A DNA stretch of 64,000 nucleotides from Sphingomonas metalli (GTDB lineage: Bacteria; Pseudomonadota; Alphaproteobacteria; Sphingomonadales; Sphingomonadaceae): assembly GCF_014641735.1 (NCBI RefSeq), contig NZ_BMIH01000001.1, positions 1,189,667-1,253,666 on the forward strand, in the 5' to 3' direction. Below are positions 43,570 through 51,351 of the stretch, in pieces. The translations under genes and the position numbers were made by a program. Position 1 is the first letter of the stretch, and the number at the start of each line of letters is the position of its first letter. The notes under the pieces are model-generated. The model was not told the origin of the DNA. It worked only from the letters and a program-made list of their open reading frames with translations, and did no database searches.

Positions 43570-43812
43570 TCAATCCTCCCCTTCCGTCACCGCATTGCCC
43601 TCGCCGCCCTTCGACCCCGAATAGTCGATCTCGGTCTGCCCGCCATGGCTCATGAAGCCGTCATTCTTCTCCGCCTTGCCCGTCTGCGGGTTGGGATAGG
43701 CGCCGCCCGCGCTCTCGCCGCCGCCCTGCTTGCCGTGCGGATCGTTGACGCCGTCGGGGGCGCCCTTGCGGCCGTCCTCGCCGGCGGCCTGTACGGGTTG
43801 CTTGTCGGTCAT
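43570..43812 (-). CDS. Small hydrophilic Gly/Asp-rich protein, hypothetical
   Basis: 80 residues: MTDKQPVQAAGEDGRKGAPD, a repeated Gly/Asn/Pro-rich middle (PHGKQGGGESAGGAYPNPQT), an MSHGGQTEIDYSGSKGG segment and an acidic end (TEGED). Probably unfolded and cytoplasmic. The start is supported by AAGGAG nine bases upstream. No family is recognised. It lies next to the ATP-grasp/transglutaminase pair, whose substrates are unknown, and divergent from the DnaJ gene. Confidence 0.65.
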   Translation of the reverse strand: MTDKQPVQAAGEDGRKGAPDGVNDPHGKQGGGESAGGAYPNPQTGKAEKNDGFMSHGGQTEIDYSGSKGGEGNAVTEGED

Positions 43813-43915
43813 GCGCGGATCTCCTTCATCGGGTGTCCAACGCATGGCGCGCGATCCGCGTTGCGCTCGCGCAACGCCTGCCCCACATAGCGGGGTAACA
43901 CACCAGGGGTAATCG

Positions 43916-44875
43916 ATGGCCGATCCGTACCAGACCCTCGGCGTCGCGCGGACCGCGACCGAGGCCGATATCAAGAAGGCGTATCGCAAGCTCGCCAAGG
44001 AGCTCCATCCCGACCGCAACAAGGACAATCCCAAGGCGGCGGAGCGCTTCAGCCACGTCACCAACGCCTATGACCTCCTGTCCGACAAGGACAAGCGCGC
44101 GCGCTTCGACCGCGGCGAGATCGACGGCGACGGCAATCCCGCCTCTCCCTTCGGCTTCGGCGGCGGACGCCCCGGCGGCGGTCCGCGCCCCGGGGCGGCG
44201 GGCGGCGGCTTTCGCAGCGAGGGGTTCGAGTTCGGCGCGGGCGATGCCGAGATGGGCGACATCTTCGAGGGGCTGTTCGGCGGCGGCCGGCGCGGCGGCG
44301 GCGGCTTTTCGGGCGGCTTCGGCGGCTTCGGCCGCCAGCAGGCGGCGCCCAAGGGCGGCGACATCCAGTACAAGCTCGCCGTCCCCTTCATCGACGCCGC
44401 CACCCTCGCGCCCCAGCGGGTGACGCTGGGCGACGGCAAGTCGATCGAGCTGAAGCTGCCCGCCGGCGTCGCCACCGGCACCCAGATGCGCCTCGCCGGC
44501 AAGGGCCAGCCCGGCCCCGGCGGCGCGGGCGATGCGCTGGTGACGATCGAGGTGCAGCCGCACCGCTTCTTCACCCGCGACGGCGACGATGTGCGGGTCG
44601 ACCTGCCGATCAGCCTGGCCGAGGCGGTGCTGGGCGGCAAGGTGAAGGCGCCGACCGTGGAAAGCGCGGTGATGCTGACCATTCCGGCCGGCACCTCGTC
44701 CGGCAAGACTTTGCGTCTGAAGGGGAAAGGCTTTCACAAGAGAGGCGGCGGCCGCGGCGACCAGCTGGTCACGCTGATGGTCGACGTGCCCGCCGACGAT
44801 CCCGCGCTCCGGGCCTTTGTCGAGAGCTGGGATGCGGGCGCGGCGGGGAACCCGAGGGCGGCGATGGGCGTCTGA
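43916..44875 (+). CDS. DnaJ/CbpA-type co-chaperone
   Basis: 319 residues. An N-terminal J domain has the HPD motif (KLAKELHPDRNKDNPKAAER). Then a Gly/Phe-rich region (about 75-140, FGGGRPGGGPRPG and GGFSGGFGGFGR) and a DnaJ C-terminal substrate-binding domain (KLPAGVATGTQMRLAGKGQP). The cysteine-rich zinc domain of DnaJ is absent, so it is a class II (CbpA-like) protein that would work with DnaK. Alone in its promoter region, followed closely by the YihY gene. Confidence 0.9.
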   Translation: MADPYQTLGVARTATEADIKKAYRKLAKELHPDRNKDNPKAAERFSHVTNAYDLLSDKDKRARFDRGEIDGDGNPASPFGFGGGRPGGGPRPGAAGGGFRSEGFEFGAGDAEMGDIFEGLFGGGRRGGGGFSGGFGGFGRQQAAPKGGDIQYKLAVPFIDAATLAPQRVTLGDGKSIELKLPAGVATGTQMRLAGKGQPGPGGAGDALVTIEVQPHRFFTRDGDDVRVDLPISLAEAVLGGKVKAPTVESAVMLTIPAGTSSGKTLRLKGKGFHKRGGGRGDQLVTLMVDVPADDPALRAFVESWDAGAAGNPRAAMGV

Positions 44876-44882
44876 TGACGCT

Positions 44883-45827
44883 GTGGAAGCGCTCGACTCC
44901 CTGACGCCCGAAGCGCGCGCGCGACACCCCGCCCGCGCGCGCCTCGACCGCCAGCTCGCCAAGGTCCGCCCGGGCAGCTACGCGTTCGAGGTCGTGAAGC
45001 GCGCCGCCCTGGGCGTGTTCAACGACGGGTTCACCCATGCCGGGAACCTTGCCTATCTCTCGCTGATGACGCTCTTCCCCTTCTTCATCACCGCCGCCGC
45101 GGTGCTGTCGATCCTGGGGCAGAGCGCCGAGACGGTGCATACGGTGGAGGGGTTCCTGCGGGTGCTGCCGCCCGACATCGCAGACCTTCTCGAAAAGCCG
45201 ATCTCCGACGTGCTCGCCGCGCGCACCGGCAATCTCCTGTGGCTGGGCGGGCTGGTCGGCCTGTGGACGGTCGGCGGCTTCGTCGAGACGATGCGCGACA
45301 TCTTCCACCGCGCCTATGGCGTGAAGGCGACCGCTCCCTTCTGGCGCTCGCGCCTGTCCTCGTCGGGGATCATCATCCTGTCGGTCGTCGTCGTGCTGCT
45401 GTCGTTCATCACGCAGGGGCTGCTGACCGCGGCGGAGCAGTTCGTCTATCGGCTGCTGCCCTTCGCGCAGGACTGGGTGGGGCTGATCGGCCTGTCGCGA
45501 CTGGTGCCCGGCGCGATCATGTTCGGCGCGCTCTACATGCTCTTCTATTCGGTCACCCCGTCCAAATACCGCCACAGCGACTGCCGCAAATGGCCGGGCG
45601 CGCTGTTCACCACCGTCTGGTGGGTCAGCATGACCGCGGGACTGCCCTGGGTCCTGTCCAACCTCGGCGGCTATGATCTCACCTATGGCAGCCTGGCCGG
45701 CGTTGTGGTGATGCTGCTCTTCTTCTATCTGATCGGGCTCGGGGTCGTGTTCGGCGCGCATCTCAACGCCGCACTGGCGGAGCCGCCCGAACCGGCGCTA
45801 CACGGCGTTGAGGCCGCTACGGCGTAG
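44883..45827 (+). CDS. YihY/BrkB family inner membrane protein
   Basis: 314 residues from a GTG at 44883. Six membrane segments: AGNLAYLSLMTLFPFFITAA, LLWLGGLVGLWTVGGFVETM, GIIILSVVVVLLSFITQGLL, LVPGAIMFGALYMLFYSVTP, FTTVWWVSMTAGLPWVLSNL and a last one ending YLIGLGVVFGAHLNA. The YihY (BrkB) hallmark VPSKYRHS-type region is seen as TPSKYRHSDCRKWPGALF. Function in this family is not settled; annotation as ribonuclease BN is historical. The exact start is uncertain because no strong ribosome site was found. Confidence 0.85.
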   Translation: MEALDSLTPEARARHPARARLDRQLAKVRPGSYAFEVVKRAALGVFNDGFTHAGNLAYLSLMTLFPFFITAAAVLSILGQSAETVHTVEGFLRVLPPDIADLLEKPISDVLAARTGNLLWLGGLVGLWTVGGFVETMRDIFHRAYGVKATAPFWRSRLSSSGIIILSVVVVLLSFITQGLLTAAEQFVYRLLPFAQDWVGLIGLSRLVPGAIMFGALYMLFYSVTPSKYRHSDCRKWPGALFTTVWWVSMTAGLPWVLSNLGGYDLTYGSLAGVVVMLLFFYLIGLGVVFGAHLNAALAEPPEPALHGVEAATA

Positions 45828-45849
45828 AAGAAGCAAGGGTCAGGGCAGC

Positions 45850-46653
45850 GTGAACGGATTGATGGCGGGCAAGCGGGGGCTCATCATGGGCCTCGCCAAC
45901 GACAAGTCGCTGGCCTGGGGGATCGCCAAGCGATTGTCCGATGCGGGGGCGGAGCTCGCCTTCTCCTATCAGGGCGCGGCGATGGAGAAGCGGGTGCGCC
46001 CGCTCGCCGAGCAGCTCGGCGTCGCCCGGCTGTTCGACTGCGACGTCTCCGACATGGACGCGCTCGACGCGACCTTTGCGGCGCTGAAGGCGGAATGGCC
46101 GACGATCGACTTCGTCGTCCATGCGATCGGCTTTTCCGACAAGTCGCAGCTGCGCGGGCGCTATTACGACACCACGCTCGACAATTTCCTGATGACGATG
46201 AACATCTCGGCCTATTCGCTGGTCGCGGTGGCGCAGCGCGCGCGTGCGATGATGCCGAACGGCGGCGCGATCCTGACGCTGACCTATTACGGCGCCGAGA
46301 AGGTCATCCCCCACTATAACGTGATGGGCGTGGCCAAGGCCGCGCTGGAGACCAGCGTCAAATATCTCGCGGTCGATCTGGGACGGGAGAACATCCGGAT
46401 CAACGCCATCTCCGCCGGGCCGATCCAGACGCTCGCAGCGCGCGGCATCGGCGACTTCAACTATATCCTCAAGTGGAACGAGCTGAACTCGCCGCTCCGC
46501 CGCACCGTGACGATCGAGGATGTCGGCGGCGCCGGCCTCTACATGCTGTCGGACCTGTCGTCGGGGGTCACCGGCGAGATCCATCATGTCGATGCCGGCT
46601 ACAATGTCATCGGCATGAAGGCCGAGGACGCGCCGGACATCGCGCTGGCCTGA
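45850..46653 (+). CDS. fabI: Enoyl-[acyl-carrier-protein] reductase FabI (NADH)
   Basis: 267 residues from a GTG (AAGGG upstream); the ATG at 45862 is an alternative. SDR fold: GLIMGLANDKSLAWGIAKRL for the cofactor, FVVHAIGFSDKSQLRGRYYD, then the FabI catalytic arrangement Tyr-x6-Lys in YGAEKVIPHYNVMGVAKAAL. The ISAGPIQTLAARGIGDF stretch is the substrate loop. Catalyses the last step of each fatty-acid elongation cycle. 22 bases after the YihY gene and followed by an acetyltransferase. Confidence 0.95.
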   Translation: MNGLMAGKRGLIMGLANDKSLAWGIAKRLSDAGAELAFSYQGAAMEKRVRPLAEQLGVARLFDCDVSDMDALDATFAALKAEWPTIDFVVHAIGFSDKSQLRGRYYDTTLDNFLMTMNISAYSLVAVAQRARAMMPNGGAILTLTYYGAEKVIPHYNVMGVAKAALETSVKYLAVDLGRENIRINAISAGPIQTLAARGIGDFNYILKWNELNSPLRRTVTIEDVGGAGLYMLSDLSSGVTGEIHHVDAGYNVIGMKAEDAPDIALA

Positions 46654-46675
46654 CCCGCCGGCTCTGCCCGCCACC

Positions 46676-47203
46676 ATGACGTCGTCCGCGATCGCCATCC
46701 ATCCCGCCGGGCCGAGCCACGTCGCGGGCATCGACGCGCTGCTGCGCGGCGTCTTCCCGCGCGGCGATGAGGCGGATCTGGTCCGCCACCTGTGCATCGA
46801 CGGCGACATGGTCCTGACCCTGGTCGCGGCCGAGGAAGACGGCGGCGCGGTGATCGGCATGGTCGCCTTCAGCCGCATGGCGGTGACGGTCGGCGACCGG
46901 CCGGTCCGCGCCGTCGCGCTGGCGCCGGTCGCGGTCGCGGCCGGGCAGCGGCGGCAGGGCGTAGCGGAGGCGCTGGTCCAGGCGGGACTCGACCGGCTGG
47001 AGCGGGAGGGCATCGTCCTCTGCTTCGTGCTCGGCGAGCCGGATTACTACCATCGCTTCGGCTTCCATGCCGACTATGCCCGCCACTTCGCCTCGCCCTA
47101 TGCCGGCGACTATCTGATGGCGCTGCCGCTGCAGGGCGGGCTGATGCCCTGCGGCGTGCGCGGCGAGGCACGCCATGCGGAGGCGTTTTCGAGGCTGGGA
47201 TAA
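46676..47203 (+). CDS. GNAT family N-acetyltransferase
   Basis: 175 residues. GNAT motifs: VGMVAFSR-type strand (VIGMVAFSRMAVTVGDRPVR), the acetyl-CoA loop LAPVAVAAGQRRQGVAEALV (Q/R-x2-G-x-G/A pattern), and DYYHRFGFHADYA, which is characteristic of the YhbS-like group. Substrate unknown. 22 bases after fabI, possibly co-transcribed. Confidence 0.85.
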   Translation: MTSSAIAIHPAGPSHVAGIDALLRGVFPRGDEADLVRHLCIDGDMVLTLVAAEEDGGAVIGMVAFSRMAVTVGDRPVRAVALAPVAVAAGQRRQGVAEALVQAGLDRLEREGIVLCFVLGEPDYYHRFGFHADYARHFASPYAGDYLMALPLQGGLMPCGVRGEARHAEAFSRLG

Positions 47204-47260
47204 GGGCGGCGGGGCGAAAGGCTCTCGCCCCTCGCTCTGTGGAACAGTGGCCTAATCGGT

Positions 47261-47352
47261 CGTCATCCCCGCGCAGGCGGGGTTCCAGACACGCGGAAGC
47301 GTGCCGCATGACGCACGAAGGTCGGAAGTTCTGGAGCCCCGCCTCCGCGAGG
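47261..47352. repeat. Palindromic intergenic repeat, family A (long form)
   Basis: Begins CGTCATCCCCGCGCAGGCGG, with the middle GACACGCGGAAGCGTGCCGC and the end GGAGCCCCGCCTCCGCGAGG. Position by position it follows the copy at 20766-20862 for about 90 bases. With the family B unit at 47388 it makes up most of the 361-base gap 47204-47564, which holds no gene. Confidence 0.75.
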
Positions 47353-47387
47353 CCGCTGCGAAAGCCGCGACGGCAACCCATTCCTCT

Positions 47388-47483
47388 CGTCATCCCGGAC
47401 GTGTTCCGGGATCCACCGTTCCGCAAAAGCACCAGCGTGTGCGTTTGCCGCGCCGTGGATGCCGGAACACGTCCGGCATGACG
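47388..47483. repeat. Palindromic intergenic repeat, family B
   Basis: Begins CGTCATCCCGGACGTGTTCC and ends CCGGAACACGTCCGGCATGA then CG; the inner part contains CCACCGTTCCGC and GCGCCGTGGATGCC. It is the counterpart of the unit at 26730-26825, and both ends form hairpins. Confidence 0.75.
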
Positions 47484-47564
47484 GCGTGAGTTTCGCAGAG
47501 CCCTCGTGGAGGCGGGGAGGACGAAGAGAGGGGCAGGCTCGGTACGCTCATCGCGCCTCCACCG

Positions 47565-48710
47565 ATGAACGGCCCCTTCTCCCCGCCCCCGATCCGCGCC
47601 AGACTGCGCGATATGCTTGCCTTTCTCCTCGCCCTCCAGGCCGCGGCGCCCGCCCCCGCCGCTCCACCGATCGCCGCCGCCGCCAGCCCGGCCGCGCCCG
47701 CCACCGACTGGGGCGCGCGCGACGCGACCTACGTCATCCGCGACTTCCGCTTCCGCTCGGGCGAGACGCTGCCGGAACTGCGGCTCAACTATACCCGGCT
47801 CGGCACGCCCCACCGCAATGCGCAGGGCGAGATCGACAATGCGGTGATGATCCTCCACGGCACCGGCGGCACCGGCCGGCAGTTCCTGGCGCCGCAATTC
47901 GCCGACGCGCTGTTCGGCCCCGGCCAGCCCCTGGACCTCAAGCGCTACTGGATCATCCTTCCTGACAATATCGGCCATGGAAAGTCGTCCAAGCCCTCGG
48001 ACGGGCTGCACATGCGCTTCCCCGCCTATGACTATGACGACATGGTCGAGGCACAGTACCGGCTGCTGCGCGACGGGCTGGGCATCAGGCGGATGCGGCT
48101 GGTGATGGGCACCTCGATGGGGTGCATGCACGGTTTCGTCTGGGGCGAGACGCATCCCGAATTCCTGCGCGCGCTGATGCCGCTCGCCTGCGAGCCGGTC
48201 GCGATCGCCGGGCTCAACCGCATGTGGCGCCAGCTCGCGATCGACGGGATCAAGGCCGATCCCGCCTGGGCGGCGGGCGAGTATCGCAGCCAGCCGCTCG
48301 CCGGGCTGCGCACCGCCGCCAGCCTGCTCTTCGTCGCCGGCGGGGCGCCGCTCTATTATCAGGCGCACTATCCCACCCGCGACGCCGCCGCCGCCTTCGC
48401 GCGGGAACGGGTCGCCGCCTCGATCGCGGGGATCGACGCCAACGACCTGATCTACCAGCTCGACTCCTCGCGCCATTACGATCCCTGGGCGCGACTGGAG
48501 GCGATCCGGGTGCCGACCGTCTGGATCAACTCGGCCGACGACTTCATCAATCCGCGCGGGCTCGACTTCCCGCAGCGCGCGGTCGCCCGCATGCCCGACG
48601 CCCGTTTCCGCCTGATCCCCGAGAGCATCGACACGCGCGGACACGGCACCCATACCGCCGCGCGCTTCTGGAAGGACGATCTGGTGGCGCTGCTCCGCCG
48701 TACCGAATAG
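47565..48710 (+). CDS. Alpha/beta hydrolase of the homoserine O-acetyltransferase (MetX) fold, probably exported
   Basis: 381 residues. The N-terminus has RARLRDMLAFLLALQAAAPA, a plausible signal peptide, so the protein may act in the periplasm, unlike MetX. The nucleophile elbow is GTSMGCMHGFVWG; the acid lies in INSADDFINP and the His in GHGTHTAARFW. MetX-specific features for homoserine are not evident, and there are no methionine genes nearby. An internal ATG at 47613 would start directly at the signal. Function beyond hydrolase/acyltransferase cannot be stated. Confidence 0.75.
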   Translation: MNGPFSPPPIRARLRDMLAFLLALQAAAPAPAAPPIAAAASPAAPATDWGARDATYVIRDFRFRSGETLPELRLNYTRLGTPHRNAQGEIDNAVMILHGTGGTGRQFLAPQFADALFGPGQPLDLKRYWIILPDNIGHGKSSKPSDGLHMRFPAYDYDDMVEAQYRLLRDGLGIRRMRLVMGTSMGCMHGFVWGETHPEFLRALMPLACEPVAIAGLNRMWRQLAIDGIKADPAWAAGEYRSQPLAGLRTAASLLFVAGGAPLYYQAHYPTRDAAAAFARERVAASIAGIDANDLIYQLDSSRHYDPWARLEAIRVPTVWINSADDFINPRGLDFPQRAVARMPDARFRLIPESIDTRGHGTHTAARFWKDDLVALLRRTE

Positions 48711-48755
48711 CGCGGGGCATGGCCCCGGCGGGCGGCTCGGGGCATAGCGCCCGCC

Positions 48756-49421
48756 ATGGCGCAGCGTCGCTCCTCCTCCTCCCGCCGCCGGAGCCGGCAC
48801 GCGCCCGGCGCCTCCGAATGGTGGCTGCTGCTGCTCGGCACCGTGGCGTTCGTGGTGGTCGGCATCGGCCTGTTCGGCCCGCGCCGCCCCGCCGCGCTGC
48901 CGCCCGAGCGGGTCGAGCCGCTCTCCTTCGCCCAGGCCCGCGCCTCCAACGCCGCGGTGCCGATCCGCGGCGACCGCCGCCGCCCGGCGCGCCGCTATCG
49001 CTTCCGGGGCGGCCCGGCGGAGCGGGAGCAGGCGGTGGAATGCCTCGCCACCGCCGCGCTGTACGAGGTCGGCGACGATGCGGAGGGGCAGCGCGCGGTG
49101 ATGCAGGTGGTGCTCAACCGCACCCGCGCGCCCGGCTTTCCGCACACCGTCTGCGGCGTCGTCTATCAGGGATCGCTGCGCACCACCGGCTGCCAGTTCT
49201 CCTTCACCTGCGACGGCTCGTTCGGGCGACGCCCGATCCATCTCGGCTGGGCCGCCGCCCGCCGCGCCGCGCGCCGCGCGCTCGCCGGCGACATCTACCC
49301 GCCGGTCGGCCGCGCCACCCATTATCATGCCGACTGGCTGGTGCCCTATTGGCGCGATTCGATGGTGAAGGTCGCGCGGCTCGGGCCGCACCTCTTCTAT
49401 GTCCGCCGGCGCGAGGGGTGA
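48756..49421 (+). CDS. Cell wall hydrolase, SleB type, membrane-anchored
   Basis: 221 residues. A basic N-terminus and one membrane helix (WWLLLLGTVAFVVVGIGLFG) are followed by a basic linker and the Hydrolase_2 (SleB) domain: ECLATAALYEVGDDAEGQRA, VMQVVLNRTRAPGFPHTVCG, QFSFTCDGSF, and YHADWLVPYWRDSMVKVARL. Predicted to cleave peptidoglycan in the periplasm as a lytic transglycosylase-like enzyme. A common solitary gene in sphingomonads. Confidence 0.85.
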   Translation: MAQRRSSSSRRRSRHAPGASEWWLLLLGTVAFVVVGIGLFGPRRPAALPPERVEPLSFAQARASNAAVPIRGDRRRPARRYRFRGGPAEREQAVECLATAALYEVGDDAEGQRAVMQVVLNRTRAPGFPHTVCGVVYQGSLRTTGCQFSFTCDGSFGRRPIHLGWAAARRAARRALAGDIYPPVGRATHYHADWLVPYWRDSMVKVARLGPHLFYVRRREG

Positions 49422-49469
49422 CGATGATGATGCTTGCCCGATCGCGTCGTCGCGGCTAGGGCGCGCTCC

Positions 49470-49550
49470 AGCATCAAGAGTCGGGCCGACGTCCGACGCC
49501 AACCTGCTCCCCGAGCAAGGTGGTGCCTTCCCGAAAGGGCAGGGATGTGG
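49470..49550 (+). promoter_or_regulatory. Candidate riboswitch of the SAM-I clan architecture upstream of threonine aldolase
   Basis: P1: CATC (49472-49475) with GATG (49544-49547), directly followed by AAGAG as in S-box RNAs (ATCAAGAG). P2: GTCGG/CCGAC (49480-49484, 49493-49497). Then GCCAACC (49498-49504), close to the conserved GCAACC. P3: TGCTC/GAGCA with loop CCC. Then AGGTGGTGCC, like the conserved AAGGUGC. P4: CCC-GAAA-GGG (49530-49539). Order and spacing follow the SAM-I/IV core, but P2 is very short with no room for the usual kink-turn and pseudoknot. The ligand is unproven. It ends 84 bases before the threonine aldolase ATG. Confidence 0.6.
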
Positions 49551-49633
49551 CCGGACCGGCAACCAAACGGGGTCTGAAGAGCCGCAGTCACGTCGACCGA
49601 TGCCGGTGCCCCGCACGAGCACAAGGGACGGAC

Positions 49634-50686
49634 ATGACGACCGACGACCAGCAATTCGCCAGCGACAACTATGCCGGGATCTGCCCGGAGGCGCTGGCCG
49701 CGATGACGGCGGCGAATGCCGGCTCGGCCACCGCCTATGGCGACGATGGCTGGACCGAGCGCGCCGCCGATGCCTTTCGCCGGCTGTTCGACAGCCCGTG
49801 CGAGGTGTTCTTCGTGTTCAACGGCACCGCCGCCAATTCGCTGGCGCTCGCCTCGCTCTGCCAGAGCTATCACAGCGTGATCTGCTCCGCCTCCGCCCAT
49901 GTCGAGACCGACGAATGCGGCGCGCCGGAATTCTTCTCCAACGGCTCGAAGCTGCTGGTCGCGCCCTCCGCCGACGGCAAGCTCACGCCCGCGGCGATCC
50001 GCAGCCTCGCCACCAGCCGCTCCGACATCCACTTCCCCAAGCCGCGGGTGGTCACCATCACCCAGCCGACCGAGACGGGGCAGGTCTATACGATCGAGGA
50101 GATCCGCGCGATCGCCGCGGTCTGCCGCGATCTCGGCCTCAAGCTCCACATGGACGGCGCACGCTTCGCCCAGGCCTGCGCGACGCTCGAATGCGCGCCC
50201 GCCGACATCACCTGGCGCGCGGGCGTCGACGTGCTGTGCTTCGGCGGCACCAAGAACGGCATGGCGGTCGGCGAGGCGATCGTCTTCTTCGACACCGCGC
50301 TGGCGCAGGATTTCGACTATCGCTGCAAGCAGGCCGGGCAGCTCGCCTCGAAGATGCGCTTCCTCTCCGCGCCCTGGGTCGGCCTGCTGGAGAGCGGCGC
50401 ATGGCTGGACAATGCCCGCCACGCCAACGCCTGCGCCGAGCGGCTGGCGACGCGGATCGCCGACGTGCCGGGGGTGGATCTCATGTTCCCGGTCCAGGCC
50501 AATGCGGTGTTCCTCACCGCGCCCGCGCCGGTGCTCGACACGCTGCGCGCGCGTGGCTGGCGCTTCTACACCTTCATCGGCGGGGGCGCGCGCTTCATGT
50601 TCGCCTGGGACGCGCAGCCCGAGCGGGTCGACGCGCTGGCCGCCGCGATCGCCGAGGCCGCGGCGACGATACCGATCGCCGCGTGA
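49634..50686 (+). CDS. Low-specificity threonine aldolase-like PLP enzyme
   Basis: 350 residues. Beta-eliminating lyase family: FASDNYAGICPEALAAMTAA, FNGTAANSLALASL, SAHVETDECGAPEFF, HMDGARFAQACATL with the PLP Asp, and the Schiff-base Lys in CFGGTKNGMAVGEA. It cleaves threonine or allo-threonine to glycine and acetaldehyde. AAGGGAC lies before the ATG at 49634. The 212-base leader carries the riboswitch-like RNA. The next gene is convergent. Confidence 0.9.
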   Translation: MTTDDQQFASDNYAGICPEALAAMTAANAGSATAYGDDGWTERAADAFRRLFDSPCEVFFVFNGTAANSLALASLCQSYHSVICSASAHVETDECGAPEFFSNGSKLLVAPSADGKLTPAAIRSLATSRSDIHFPKPRVVTITQPTETGQVYTIEEIRAIAAVCRDLGLKLHMDGARFAQACATLECAPADITWRAGVDVLCFGGTKNGMAVGEAIVFFDTALAQDFDYRCKQAGQLASKMRFLSAPWVGLLESGAWLDNARHANACAERLATRIADVPGVDLMFPVQANAVFLTAPAPVLDTLRARGWRFYTFIGGGARFMFAWDAQPERVDALAAAIAEAAATIPIAA

Positions 50687-50696
50687 TCCGTGACCG

Positions 50697-51347
50697 CTAT
50701 TCGGCGTCGGCCTGCCGTTCGGGGCGGGTCGCGTCGAAGGCGGGCAGCGCCAGGCACGCCGCCTCGATCGCCTCGAGCCGTCCGATGCCCGTCGGCGCCC
50801 CGAAGCGGCGGGCATTGGCCATTTGCGGGACGAGGCAGAGATCCGCCAGCGTCACCGCCGCGCCGAAGCAATAGGGCCCCGGCTGGTCCGCGATCAGCGC
50901 CGCGCAGGCGGTCAGCCCGCCCTCGATCACGTCGCGCGCCCAGCCGGTGACGGCCTCCTCCCCCAGTCCCAGGGCCCGCAGCCGCGCCAGCACCGACAGG
51001 TTCTGGACCGGGTGGACGTCGCAGGCGATCGCCATGGCGAAGCCGCGCACCCGCGCCGCGGCGAAGGGGTCGGCCGGCAGCAGCGGCGGCTCCGGCACGA
51101 TCGCGTCGAGATAGTCGCAGATCGCCAGGCTCTGGGTCAGCACGCCCTGCGCCGTCTCCAGTGCCGGCACCAGACCCTGCGGGTTGATCGCCAGATAGCC
51201 GGGCGTCCGCTGCCCGCCATGACGCAGATGGTGGAAGGCATCGCGGTGGGCGATCCCCTTGAGATGCAGCGCAATCCGCACCCGCCAGCTCGCGGTCGAG
51301 CGGAAATAGCCGTGCAGGATCGGCGGCGGGGTCAGCGGATCGCCCAT
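50697..51347 (-). CDS. maiA: Maleylacetoacetate isomerase-like glutathione S-transferase (zeta class)
   Basis: 216 residues. The N-terminal thioredoxin-like domain has the zeta signature STASWRVRIALHLKG and NPQGLVPALETAQGVLTQSL; the C-terminal domain has HPVQNLSVLARL and a final VTLADLCLVPQMANARRFG. Zeta GSTs isomerise maleylacetoacetate in tyrosine/homogentisate breakdown, but no fumarylacetoacetase is adjacent, so the exact substrate is inferred. 4 bases after the GH43 gene on the same strand. Confidence 0.85.
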   Translation of the reverse strand: MGDPLTPPPILHGYFRSTASWRVRIALHLKGIAHRDAFHHLRHGGQRTPGYLAINPQGLVPALETAQGVLTQSLAICDYLDAIVPEPPLLPADPFAAARVRGFAMAIACDVHPVQNLSVLARLRALGLGEEAVTGWARDVIEGGLTACAALIADQPGPYCFGAAVTLADLCLVPQMANARRFGAPTGIGRLEAIEAACLALPAFDATRPERQADAE

Positions 51348-51351
51348 GCGG

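Noticed and set aside
49470..49633. Glycine riboswitch before threonine aldolase
   Set aside because: The conserved glycine aptamer blocks are absent; the region fits a SAM-I-type junction instead.
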